From assembly GCA_027021605.1 (NCBI GenBank), contig JALUUA010000194.1, positions 1-9,186 on the forward strand: 9,186 bases of DNA, read 5' to 3'. Positions 1 to 6,510 of the stretch are shown in pieces. How positions within the stretch are numbered: the stretch's first letter is position 1; every line of letters starts with the position of its first letter. The stretch is from Candidatus Bipolaricaulota bacterium (GTDB lineage Bacteria > Bipolaricaulota > Bipolaricaulia > RBG-16-55-9). Under the pieces are notes generated by a model. It was not told the DNA's origin. It saw only the letters and a list, made by a program, of their open reading frames with translations, and did no database searches. Made by a program: the position numbers and the translations under genes.

Positions 1-55
1 CCAGACGGAGGGCTGTTCGGAGGAAGGGCTGTAAGCGCGAAGCTGGCTCACTCAA
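1..55 (-). CDS. Possible 5' end of a downstream gene (partial)
   Basis: After the stop of the double-vWA gene, two frames stay open to the window edge. One starts with TTG at 55-53, overlapping the stop as TTGA, and reads Met-Ser-Glu-Pro-Ala-Ser-Arg-Leu-Gln-Pro-Phe-Leu-Arg. The other starts with GTG at 51-49, immediately after the stop, and reads Met-Ser-Gln-Leu-Arg-Ala-Tyr-Ser-Pro. The first fits the four-base overlaps of the rest of the operon and looks like an amphipathic N-terminus; the second has the more GC-rich third codon positions. Neither has a clear ribosome binding site, and fewer than 20 codons are visible. The operon probably continues, but the frame and product cannot be decided here. 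Confidence 0.3.
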   Translation of the reverse strand, partial: MSEPASRLQPFLRTALRL

Positions 56-2649
56 CTGCGGTGTGAGCGCACGGGCAACGGTAGCTTTCGCGCGATGAGG
101 TCTCCCACAAACAGCAGCAGCGCCAACACCGCCAAGGGCTGCCACAGATCGCGATAGACCCGCGCCTCGCGGGCCAGCTGCTCGCTTAAACCCTCCAGGG
201 TGTCCAGATATTGCCCACCCGTGGTGTAGGCGATCCGGCTTAAGAGATCGGGGTTGACCCCCACGCGGCGGTACTCCTCGGGGTAGGGCACGCTGAACGC
301 CTCTTGGACCTCCCCCAGGGTCTCCTCGCCCACCCGGAGCAAGTACACCCCCTCGGGGACGTCGTCCAGCGTCGCCTCGTAGCGGCCCGGGGCCGTCTGC
401 TCGAACGGCAAAGACACGACCTCGCCCTCGGGCGTGCTCAGCCGGCCCTGAGGCTGTAAGCCGTCGAGCCAGCGCCCGTCGCGCTCGGCTTCCACCACCA
501 CCGAGAGCCGCGAGCCCTCGTGCTTCGTGCGGACAACCAGCTCCTTGGGCTGCAGCGGCTGCTCGCTGTAGACCTTGCCCAAAAGCTCCCCCACCAACGC
601 ACTCAGATCCGCCCACTCCAGCCAGCGGCCTGCATCCGCCCCCTCGGATAGACTCGTGTTGAGCACCAGCACCTTCCCCAGCCCGTAGCGCCAGGAGCTC
701 ACCAGGGGATCGGTCTTGTCGTCCCCGGCCCGGACGACCAGGGCCGTCTTGGCGGTGGGCTTCTCGAAGGTGAGCACATAGCCCCCCACGGGCGGGACGG
801 CGCGGGGATCGATCTCCCGCAGCTCGTAGGCAAAGGGGCCCGGCTCTGTGGGGACGGGCCCCTTGATCCAGCGGGTTCTCTCCAAGCGGATGAACTCCTC
901 CAGCGTGATCTTCGGCAGGTCCCGCGCGTCGCGGACGGGGTACTTGGCCCCGCGACCTGCCTCGGCCAGCTCCCACAAGAAATCGAAGTCGGCCTGCGCG
1001 CCGATCGCCACCGAGGAGGCGCTGATGGTGGAGCCCGCGATCTCGCGGAATATGCGCCGAAAGTCGCGGCGATCCCGGGCCACCTTCCCGTCGGAGAAGA
1101 CCAAGATGTGCTTGACCCGGGCCTTGACCTCGCGGAGGGCCTCGATGGCGTCCCGGAGCCCCTCGTAGATGTCCGTCCCGCCGCCGGGGACGAGTTTGCC
1201 GATCTCTTGTAAGATCTGGCTGCGGCGGCCCTCCACCCTGTCGAGGGGCACGATCCACCGGTAGCGGGAGTCGAAGGCGATCACCCCCAGGAGGTTCTTC
1301 CCCTCGAAGCGCTCGATCGCCTCCATGGCGGCCTGCTTCAAGAGATCGATCTTGCGGTAAGCGCCCGCCAGCTCCCCCATGCTCCCGGAGCGGTCCAAGA
1401 GCATCACCAGCGCGATCGCGGGACGCTGGATCTCCTCCGGGCCCTCGTAGGTGACGGGCAGGATGCGCTCGAATTCGGGGTCGTCGAACTCCTCCACGGC
1501 GCGGCGCCCCTGGATCACCCACAGGCCCCCACCCAAATCTCGCACGTAGCGCTCGAGGTGCTCGATTTGGCGGCGGGTGAGCGCCCGCAGCGGGACGTCG
1601 TCCAACACCACGGCCCGATAGTTGAGCAGCGAGGCGGGCGTGGGGGCCAGCTCCCCCAGGGGCACGCGGGTGTAGGCGTATCCCGCCTGCCGGAGGAGGC
1701 TCTCCAGGGGCGTCGGCGATGGGGTCTCGGGATCGTAGACGAGGGCGATCTGCGGCTCGCCCACCGCCTCGACCAGCGCGCGGAACGCGTTGTTCTGCGG
1801 CAGGGTGTCCCCGCCCTCGGGGATCACCAGCTCGACGCGATACTCGTACACCCCGGGCTCCCTGAGTTCGTCGCGGCCCTCGAGGAAGTTGAGCCCCCGC
1901 TGCAACGCTACTTCCGTGTTCTCGATGAGCTCATCGTTCCGGTAGACGAGCCAGCGGGCGGTGGTGGGCCGGGAGGCGTACACGAGCGCGCGGTACTCGA
2001 AGGGGAGGTCGACGGCCACCTCCTCGGGCACGCGGAGGTCCTGGACGGCGAACTCCCCCGTGCCCGCGGGGGCCTCCAGGGGGACCGTGAAGACGGGGAC
2101 GCCCTCGCGGGCGGCGCGGGCCAGCGCGGCCTCTAGCTCGGGGACGCCCTCGGTGGCCCGCCCGTCCGTGAGCAGCACGATCGTCTTGGCTCCGCCCTCG
2201 GGGAACGCCCCCAGGGCGAGCTCCAGGGCCGCCGCGAGGTCCGTGCCCTCGCCGTCTACGGGGGTATACACCCGGTCCACATCGAGGGTGGGGCCCAAGG
2301 GGGCCTCGACGAACGCCTCGCGCCCGAAGACGATCAGCCCGTATTCCACATGGGGCCGGGGGACGGCCCACGCCCGCAGCTCGGCGAGCCAATCGTCGGC
2401 GACCCGAGCCGCCCGGGTGCTCTCCGAGAGATCCACCACGAAGTAGATGCGATGCGTCTCCACACGGCTCAGCAGCTGCGGCCCGGAGAGCGCCAGGGCC
2501 AAGATCGTAAGGGCGGCGATCCGCAGGGCGAGGGCTACGCGTTCCGGCACCGCCCGCCGGGCCCAGAGCCCCCCGCGCCAAGCCCACAGCCCCAGCGCCA
2601 GGGGGACGAGCAGCCACAAGAGCATTACCAGATTCTGAAAGCGGATCAT
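52..2649 (-). CDS. Membrane protein with two vWA domains and a glutamine-amidotransferase-like domain
   Basis: An 865-aa protein anchored by helices near 8-24 and 38-55 and a C-terminal helix near 834-852; basic stretches (RGGLWARRAVPER; RKLPLPVRSHR) mark the cytosolic sides, so residues 56-833 are extracytoplasmic. vWA domain 1 (about 68-190) has an intact metal site: DLSES (D73, S75, S77), T136, D162. An Ig-like domain (about 200-290) ends in LPQNNAF. Residues about 298-405 resemble a class I glutamine-amidotransferase fold (IALVYDPETPSP, then GGGLWVIQGRRA) but lack the nucleophilic Cys, and the whole protein has none. vWA domain 2 (about 412-585) is also intact: DRSGSM (D419, S421, S423), T492, D520. 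Residues about 610-690, including WRYGLGKVLVLNTSL, look like the rest of the amidotransferase fold, so domain 2 appears inserted in it. Another beta domain spans about 700-788. The start at the ATGA overlap is preferred; the open frame extends 48 residues further without supporting features. Catalysis is unlikely; a metal-dependent binding or assembly role is inferred. Confidence 0.93.
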   Translation of the reverse strand: MIRFQNLVMLLWLLVPLALGLWAWRGGLWARRAVPERVALALRIAALTILALALSGPQLLSRVETHRIYFVVDLSESTRAARVADDWLAELRAWAVPRPHVEYGLIVFGREAFVEAPLGPTLDVDRVYTPVDGEGTDLAAALELALGAFPEGGAKTIVLLTDGRATEGVPELEAALARAAREGVPVFTVPLEAPAGTGEFAVQDLRVPEEVAVDLPFEYRALVYASRPTTARWLVYRNDELIENTEVALQRGLNFLEGRDELREPGVYEYRVELVIPEGGDTLPQNNAFRALVEAVGEPQIALVYDPETPSPTPLESLLRQAGYAYTRVPLGELAPTPASLLNYRAVVLDDVPLRALTRRQIEHLERYVRDLGGGLWVIQGRRAVEEFDDPEFERILPVTYEGPEEIQRPAIALVMLLDRSGSMGELAGAYRKIDLLKQAAMEAIERFEGKNLLGVIAFDSRYRWIVPLDRVEGRRSQILQEIGKLVPGGGTDIYEGLRDAIEALREVKARVKHILVFSDGKVARDRRDFRRIFREIAGSTISASSVAIGAQADFDFLWELAEAGRGAKYPVRDARDLPKITLEEFIRLERTRWIKGPVPTEPGPFAYELREIDPRAVPPVGGYVLTFEKPTAKTALVVRAGDDKTDPLVSSWRYGLGKVLVLNTSLSEGADAGRWLEWADLSALVGELLGKVYSEQPLQPKELVVRTKHEGSRLSVVVEAERDGRWLDGLQPQGRLSTPEGEVVSLPFEQTAPGRYEATLDDVPEGVYLLRVGEETLGEVQEAFSVPYPEEYRRVGVNPDLLSRIAYTTGGQYLDTLEGLSEQLAREARVYRDLWQPLAVLALLLFVGDLIARKLPLPVRSHRS

Positions 2650-4595
2650 GCCCGCTCGCGCCCCCTTCTCCGCTTGGATGTGCGCGCGTGGACGCGCGCG
2701 ATCCGCGTAAGGGCCCGTACGCTGAGGAACCCCTCCGCGTAGAGCCACTCGAGCCCCAGGAGCAGAAGCCCCGCGAGGAGCAGCCACGGCCACAGGGGCT
2801 GCACCGCTCCCGTCCCCGAAGCCGTGGCAACCGAAGCGGGCGCAAGTGCGGGAGCGGGGGCGGACGAAGCTCGGGTAGCTGCAGCGGTGGAGATCTCAAA
2901 GGACTCGGCGCTCGGCGGGTTGGCGGCGAAGATCCGGGGAAGGCCGCCCGCGCCGTGGCGGAGCGCGTAGAAGCCGGGGGTGTCCACAAGAGCACACGCA
3001 TCCCGTTCGCGGTCGGGCCGGGGGCGGCACCTCCGGCCGTCGGGGCGGACGACCTCCAGGGACTCAAGGTCCGGGGCTGCCAGGGGGAGCTCCTCGCCGA
3101 CGAGGAGCTGGGCCTCGCGTCCCGGGAGGGGCGCGAGCCACCCCAGCAGTCGATACAACAGAATGGGGAAGTCGAGGCTGAGCCCCACGTTGGAAGCGCG
3201 AAGATCAATCCCCAGATACGCGATCCGGACGCCGGGGGCCTCGTAGAGATAAAGGACGGGGACGTCCCCCGCGCGCAGGAGGACGGTTCCCCCCGGATCT
3301 AGGGAGGCTTGGGGGACGCGGACGAGCCGCCAGCTCGTGGGGTCCAGGCCCGCGAGCAGGGGGTGGTCTTGGGTGGCCCGCACGGGGAGGTCGAGGGCCT
3401 CCACGGACTCCCCGATCTCGACCCAGGGGGCCATCCCGGAGCGCACCAGCAGGAAGCGCCCGGCTTCGGGTTCGGCGGCGGGGACGCCGTGGTAGAGCGT
3501 GATATCGGGGGTCGGAATCCCCTCCTCGACGTCTGTGGGAGAACCCGAGGGCGAGGGGGGGAGGATCTCCGCCAGGCCCGAAAATCGCAAAAAGCGCTCG
3601 AGGTAGAAGCTGGGCTCGCCCTCCCGGCGAACCCGCCAGGGGCGCTGGGCGGGCGGGGCGGCGTAGCGGACGTCGTCCCCCGGCCAGGCGTCCTCGAAGC
3701 CCTCGGGGAGCGAGAGTCGGGCGATGAGCTGCGGCGGGGGTGGGGCCGCGTACGACGCCGTGATCGTCTCCTCGCTCCCGGGGAGCAGATCGAGGGCCTG
3801 CTCGGCCACCCGTTCGTCGTCCCCTGTGAGGATTCGTACGCGGACGCTCTGGGGCTCGGGGCTCCCGTTCCAAACGCCGAGGAGCAGCGCGAATCCCCGG
3901 CCATCGGGCTGGGGGCGCACGACGAAGCGCGTGATCGATAAATTGTTTGCCGGGCCCTCGGTCACGGGGAGGAGCTCCCAGCCCGGCGGCACGGACTCCG
4001 GGGGTAAGGGCCGATCGGTGAGGAACACGACCCGCTCCGGGGGGCGGGGGAAGGGGCCCTCCACCAGGCTGCGCAGCTCCGCGAGGGGGGCGTTCCCGGA
4101 GTAGCCGGGCTCCCACCGCCCTAGCGCGCGGGCGATCTCCCCGTGGTCGCGGGTGGGGGGCACGAGCATCCGGGGGGGAACGGCGGCCTCAAAGAGCGCG
4201 ACTTGAGCGCCCGCGTTCTCGCGGAGCACCTCCCGGGCCTTTTCCACGGCTCTCTGGTAGCGCATCGGGCCTTGGGGGTCGGAGGAGAGCCGGGCCTGCA
4301 TGCTGGCGCTCCCGTCCAAGACCAGGGCGAGCGTCCGGACGCCCGAGGCGGGCGTCTCGAGGACGGGCTCGGCCACCCCGAGGACGAGCGCCGAGAGGGC
4401 CAGAAGCTGCAGCAGCAGCCCCAGGAGCTGGGTCCAGCGGAGTCGTAAGGCGCTGCGGGGGCGGCGCTCCATCCCCTCCCAGAACTGGAGCGACGAGACG
4501 GGAACCCTTTTCGCTTGGCGCTTGAGGAAGTAAACGACGATCACCACGGCGCTCAGCCCGAAGAGTCCCAGGGCCCACAGGCTCAAGAACGTCAT
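2646..4595 (-). CDS. BatA-type membrane protein with vWA domain
   Basis: A 649-aa protein with the N-terminal double-membrane layout of BatA-like proteins: helices near 5-24 and 56-75 around a basic loop (KRQAKR; RRPRSALRLRW). A vWA domain spans about 88-200. Its site keeps DGSAS (D94, S96, S98) and D194 in FLTD, but the usual Thr appears replaced (YSGNAPL, 165-171). Residues about 216-312 look like an Ig-like beta domain ending in a WPGDD motif. Next comes a variable region with a conserved-looking IAYLGIDLRASNVGLSLDFP (458-477). A second beta-rich stretch (about 495-566) ends in FAANPPSAES. An Ala/Pro/Ser-rich linker (567-600), an anchor helix (about 601-618) and a very basic tail (KRRRGRER) follow. 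Positive-inside logic puts residues 76-600 outside the cell membrane. The only cysteines, C523 and C534, lie there. Both ends are ATGA overlaps. The start needs no strong ribosome site because of coupling; a GGGAGG lies about 13-14 bases upstream. Confidence 0.92.
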   Translation of the reverse strand: MTFLSLWALGLFGLSAVVIVVYFLKRQAKRVPVSSLQFWEGMERRPRSALRLRWTQLLGLLLQLLALSALVLGVAEPVLETPASGVRTLALVLDGSASMQARLSSDPQGPMRYQRAVEKAREVLRENAGAQVALFEAAVPPRMLVPPTRDHGEIARALGRWEPGYSGNAPLAELRSLVEGPFPRPPERVVFLTDRPLPPESVPPGWELLPVTEGPANNLSITRFVVRPQPDGRGFALLLGVWNGSPEPQSVRVRILTGDDERVAEQALDLLPGSEETITASYAAPPPPQLIARLSLPEGFEDAWPGDDVRYAAPPAQRPWRVRREGEPSFYLERFLRFSGLAEILPPSPSGSPTDVEEGIPTPDITLYHGVPAAEPEAGRFLLVRSGMAPWVEIGESVEALDLPVRATQDHPLLAGLDPTSWRLVRVPQASLDPGGTVLLRAGDVPVLYLYEAPGVRIAYLGIDLRASNVGLSLDFPILLYRLLGWLAPLPGREAQLLVGEELPLAAPDLESLEVVRPDGRRCRPRPDRERDACALVDTPGFYALRHGAGGLPRIFAANPPSAESFEISTAAATRASSAPAPALAPASVATASGTGAVQPLWPWLLLAGLLLLGLEWLYAEGFLSVRALTRIARVHARTSKRRRGRERA

Positions 4596-5464
4596 CGCAG
4601 GATCGCCCCCTCCCGCAGCGCGTGGAAGACCATCTCCTCTAAGGGCTCCCCCGAGGAGAGGAGCACATAGCGAATGTCGTGGGCACGGCAGAACGTCTCC
4701 AAGCGCTCCTGGTACTCCCGCAGGGCTTGGGAGTAGCGCGCCAGCGCCTCGCGGTCCACGTACAGGGGCAGTTCGCGGCGCTTCTCCACGTCCTCCAAGC
4801 GCAGCTCCCCCTGCCAGGAGGGCTCCCAATCCTCCGGGGCCAGAAGATGAATCACAACGGGCTCGTAGCGGTGGTAGAGCAGCTGTGCTAACCCCTCTTC
4901 AAACCCGTCGTCGCTCAGCATGTCGCTGATCAACACGGCCAAGCCGCTCTCGCGCCGCACGCGCACAAAGCGCCTCAACGACGCGTTGATGGACGTCTCC
5001 CCCGAGGGCTGTACGCCCTTTAGGAACCGAAAGACCTCGAAGACTTGACGGTGGCCGCCGCGGGGAGGGACCCCCTGCACAAGATCGCTCGCAAAGGGGA
5101 AGATCCCCACCCGGTTGAGGTCCTTTAGGGCGAGATACGCCAGCGCGCCCGCGAGCTGTGCGGCCATCTGGAGCTTCCCCCCAATCTCCATGGAGCGGCT
5201 CACGTCGAGGAAGAGATAGATGGGCACGTCCTCCTCGCGGGTAAACACCTTAATGAAGAGCTTGCCCAGGCGTCCGTAGAGGTTCCAGTCCACATACCGC
5301 AGGTCGTCCCCGGGGTGGTACTCTTTGTATTCGGCAAACTCCAAGCTCATCCCCGCGCGCGGGGTGACGCGCCGCCCACTTAGAAGCCCGTAATACCGCC
5401 CGCGGATCACGAGCTCTAAGCCCTCCAGCTTCTTGAGGAAGCGGGAGTCCAGCAACACGTCCAT
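4592..5464 (-). CDS. DUF58-family vWA protein, cytosolic MoxR partner
   Basis: A 290-aa soluble protein of the DUF58 family, usually encoded next to MoxR. The family signature is clear at residues 38-66 (GMSLEFAEYKEYHPGDDLRY, then VDWNLYGRLG). A vWA-like domain follows with a complete metal-ion-dependent adhesion site: DVSRS (D87, S89, S91), T157 in GETS, and D181 in LISD. A helical, charged C-terminal part (about 237-290) closes the protein. There is no signal peptide or membrane helix, and the length is normal for the short, soluble DUF58 type. In this operon it is the only vWA protein predicted to share the cytosol with MoxR, so it is the best candidate for direct binding to the ATPase and for linking it to the membrane vWA proteins. 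It begins in a TAATG overlap with moxR and ends in an ATGA overlap with the next gene. The biochemical function of DUF58 proteins is not established. Confidence 0.95.
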   Translation of the reverse strand: MDVLLDSRFLKKLEGLELVIRGRYYGLLSGRRVTPRAGMSLEFAEYKEYHPGDDLRYVDWNLYGRLGKLFIKVFTREEDVPIYLFLDVSRSMEIGGKLQMAAQLAGALAYLALKDLNRVGIFPFASDLVQGVPPRGGHRQVFEVFRFLKGVQPSGETSINASLRRFVRVRRESGLAVLISDMLSDDGFEEGLAQLLYHRYEPVVIHLLAPEDWEPSWQGELRLEDVEKRRELPLYVDREALARYSQALREYQERLETFCRAHDIRYVLLSSGEPLEEMVFHALREGAILR

Positions 5465-6510
5465 TACGGCACCTCGGGGGTCTTCTCCAGGACTTGTCGG
5501 AGGATCTCCTCCACGGAGACGCCCTCGGCCTCGCCGCGGAAGTTGCGGATGATGCGGTGCCGAAGCGCGGGGAAGAACACTTGGTGAACGTCCCGGACGC
5601 GGACGTGGAGCTGGCCTTCTAAGAAGGCGTTGGCCTTGGCGCCCCAGAGCAGCGCGAGCCCGGCCCGGGGGCTGGCCCCGTACTCCACGTACTCGCGCAC
5701 CAGGGGCGGGGCCTCTTCGGAATCGGGGTGGGTGGCCGCGACCAGCCGGACGATGTAGCGCCGCAGGGGCTCGGCCACGGGGATCTGGGCCACCAGCTCG
5801 CGGGCCTCCAAGAGCTCCTCCCGGGAGACGACGGGCTCGGCGGGGGCGGCCTGGTCCCACCGGGTGAGGTGCCTCTTGAGAATTTCGTCCAGCTCCTCGG
5901 CGCTGGGGTACCTCAAGAGCACCTTGAGCAGGAAGCGATCGACTTGGGCCTCTGGAAGGGGATACGTCCCTTCCATCTCGATGGGGTTCTGTGTTGCCAA
6001 GACGATGAAGGGTTCCTCGAGTTCGTAGGTGTTTCGCCCCACGGTGACGCTGCGCTCCTGCATCGCTTCCAGAAGGGCGGACTGCGTCTTGGGGGTGGCG
6101 CGGTTGATCTCGTCGGCCAGCACGACGTGGGCGAAGATGGGGCCGCGGGCGAACTCGAAGTACCTCCGACCGCTCTCGTCCTCCATGATGAGGTTCGTCC
6201 CCAGGATGTCGGCGGGCATGAGGTCGGGCGTGAACTGAATCCGGGAGAAGCGCAGCCCCAAGAGCCGCCCCAGGGTCTTTACGAGAAGGGTCTTCCCCAG
6301 GCCGGGGACGCCCTCCAGCAAAGCGTGGCCCCGGGTGAGCAGGCAGATCAGGCAGCCGCGCACCGCCTCCTCGTGGCCGACGATCACCCGTCCGATCGCT
6401 TGGGTAAGCTGCTGGAAGCGCTCTTCGGCTGCAGCGAGCCTCCTTTCGAGCGTATCCGTCTGTGGTTGGGTTTGGGTTCGGGTCTGGGATAGGGGTCGGT
6501 TCCCGTTCAC
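5464..6510 (-). CDS. moxR: MoxR-family AAA+ ATPase
   Basis: A 348-aa soluble ATPase with all core AAA+ motifs of the MoxR family. Visible are Walker A GVPGLGKT (67-74), Walker B VVLADEIN with D133/E134, the family-typical LLEAMQERSVT (146-156), sensor 1 ATQNP (172-176), GTYPLPEAQVDRF (181-193) with the likely arginine finger R192, and sensor 2 GASPRAG with R282. The C-terminal helical lid follows. MoxR proteins form hexameric rings and work with vWA-domain partners to remodel or activate target proteins; three vWA-bearing genes follow directly. The first 20 residues are an unusual Gln/Thr-rich extension (SQTRTQTQPQTD) not needed for the fold. The start is GTG with a good ribosome binding site; the stop TAA shares one base with the next ATG (TAATG). 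No membrane segment is present, so it is cytosolic. The family is certain; the MoxR subfamily and substrate are not. Confidence 0.97.
   Translation of the reverse strand: MNGNRPLSQTRTQTQPQTDTLERRLAAAEERFQQLTQAIGRVIVGHEEAVRGCLICLLTRGHALLEGVPGLGKTLLVKTLGRLLGLRFSRIQFTPDLMPADILGTNLIMEDESGRRYFEFARGPIFAHVVLADEINRATPKTQSALLEAMQERSVTVGRNTYELEEPFIVLATQNPIEMEGTYPLPEAQVDRFLLKVLLRYPSAEELDEILKRHLTRWDQAAPAEPVVSREELLEARELVAQIPVAEPLRRYIVRLVAATHPDSEEAPPLVREYVEYGASPRAGLALLWGAKANAFLEGQLHVRVRDVHQVFFPALRHRIIRNFRGEAEGVSVEEILRQVLEKTPEVP
5470..5475 (-). promoter_or_regulatory. Ribosome binding site for the DUF58 gene
   Basis: The minus strand reads GAGGTG, five bases before the ATG at 5464-5462, inside the end of moxR. 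Together with the TAATG junction it fixes the DUF58 start and argues against the much longer open frame that extends back into moxR. Confidence 0.65.
6468..6495 (+). repeat. Period-6 G-run array, canonical G-quadruplex motif
   Basis: On the plus strand, G-triplets begin at 6468, 6474, 6480 and 6486, with a G-quartet at 6492. Each is separated by three bases, so five G-runs sit at an exact six-base period. This satisfies the usual quadruplex pattern. It is the template strand of moxR and lies within the first 15 codons of that gene, where it codes for the Gln/Thr-rich N-terminus. The transcript would be C-rich here. Confidence 0.85.

Noticed and set aside
1931..3208. Long minus-strand open frame spanning the BatA-like/double-vWA junction in another frame
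   Set aside because: Arg/Pro/Gly-rich shadow typical of GC-rich DNA; the two real genes with intact vWA motifs cover the region and meet in an ATGA overlap.
3205..4116. 303-codon minus-strand open frame inside the BatA-like gene
   Set aside because: Out of frame with the vWA gene, composition dominated by Arg, Pro, Gly and Ala, no recognisable motif.
5465..5860. N-terminal extension of the DUF58 frame back into moxR
   Set aside because: The extra 132 residues are Arg/Pro/Gly-rich and overlap conserved moxR sequence; the ATG at 5464 has a ribosome binding site and begins a normal DUF58 N-terminus.
5728..6492. 254-codon plus-strand open frame opposite moxR
   Set aside because: It is the antisense of a highly conserved AAA+ gene and shows no motif of its own.
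6468..6500. Telomere-like GGGTTN repeats as a replicon end or origin
   Set aside because: Only a few degenerate copies, entirely inside a coding frame, with genes continuing on both sides; no iterons or partition genes nearby.
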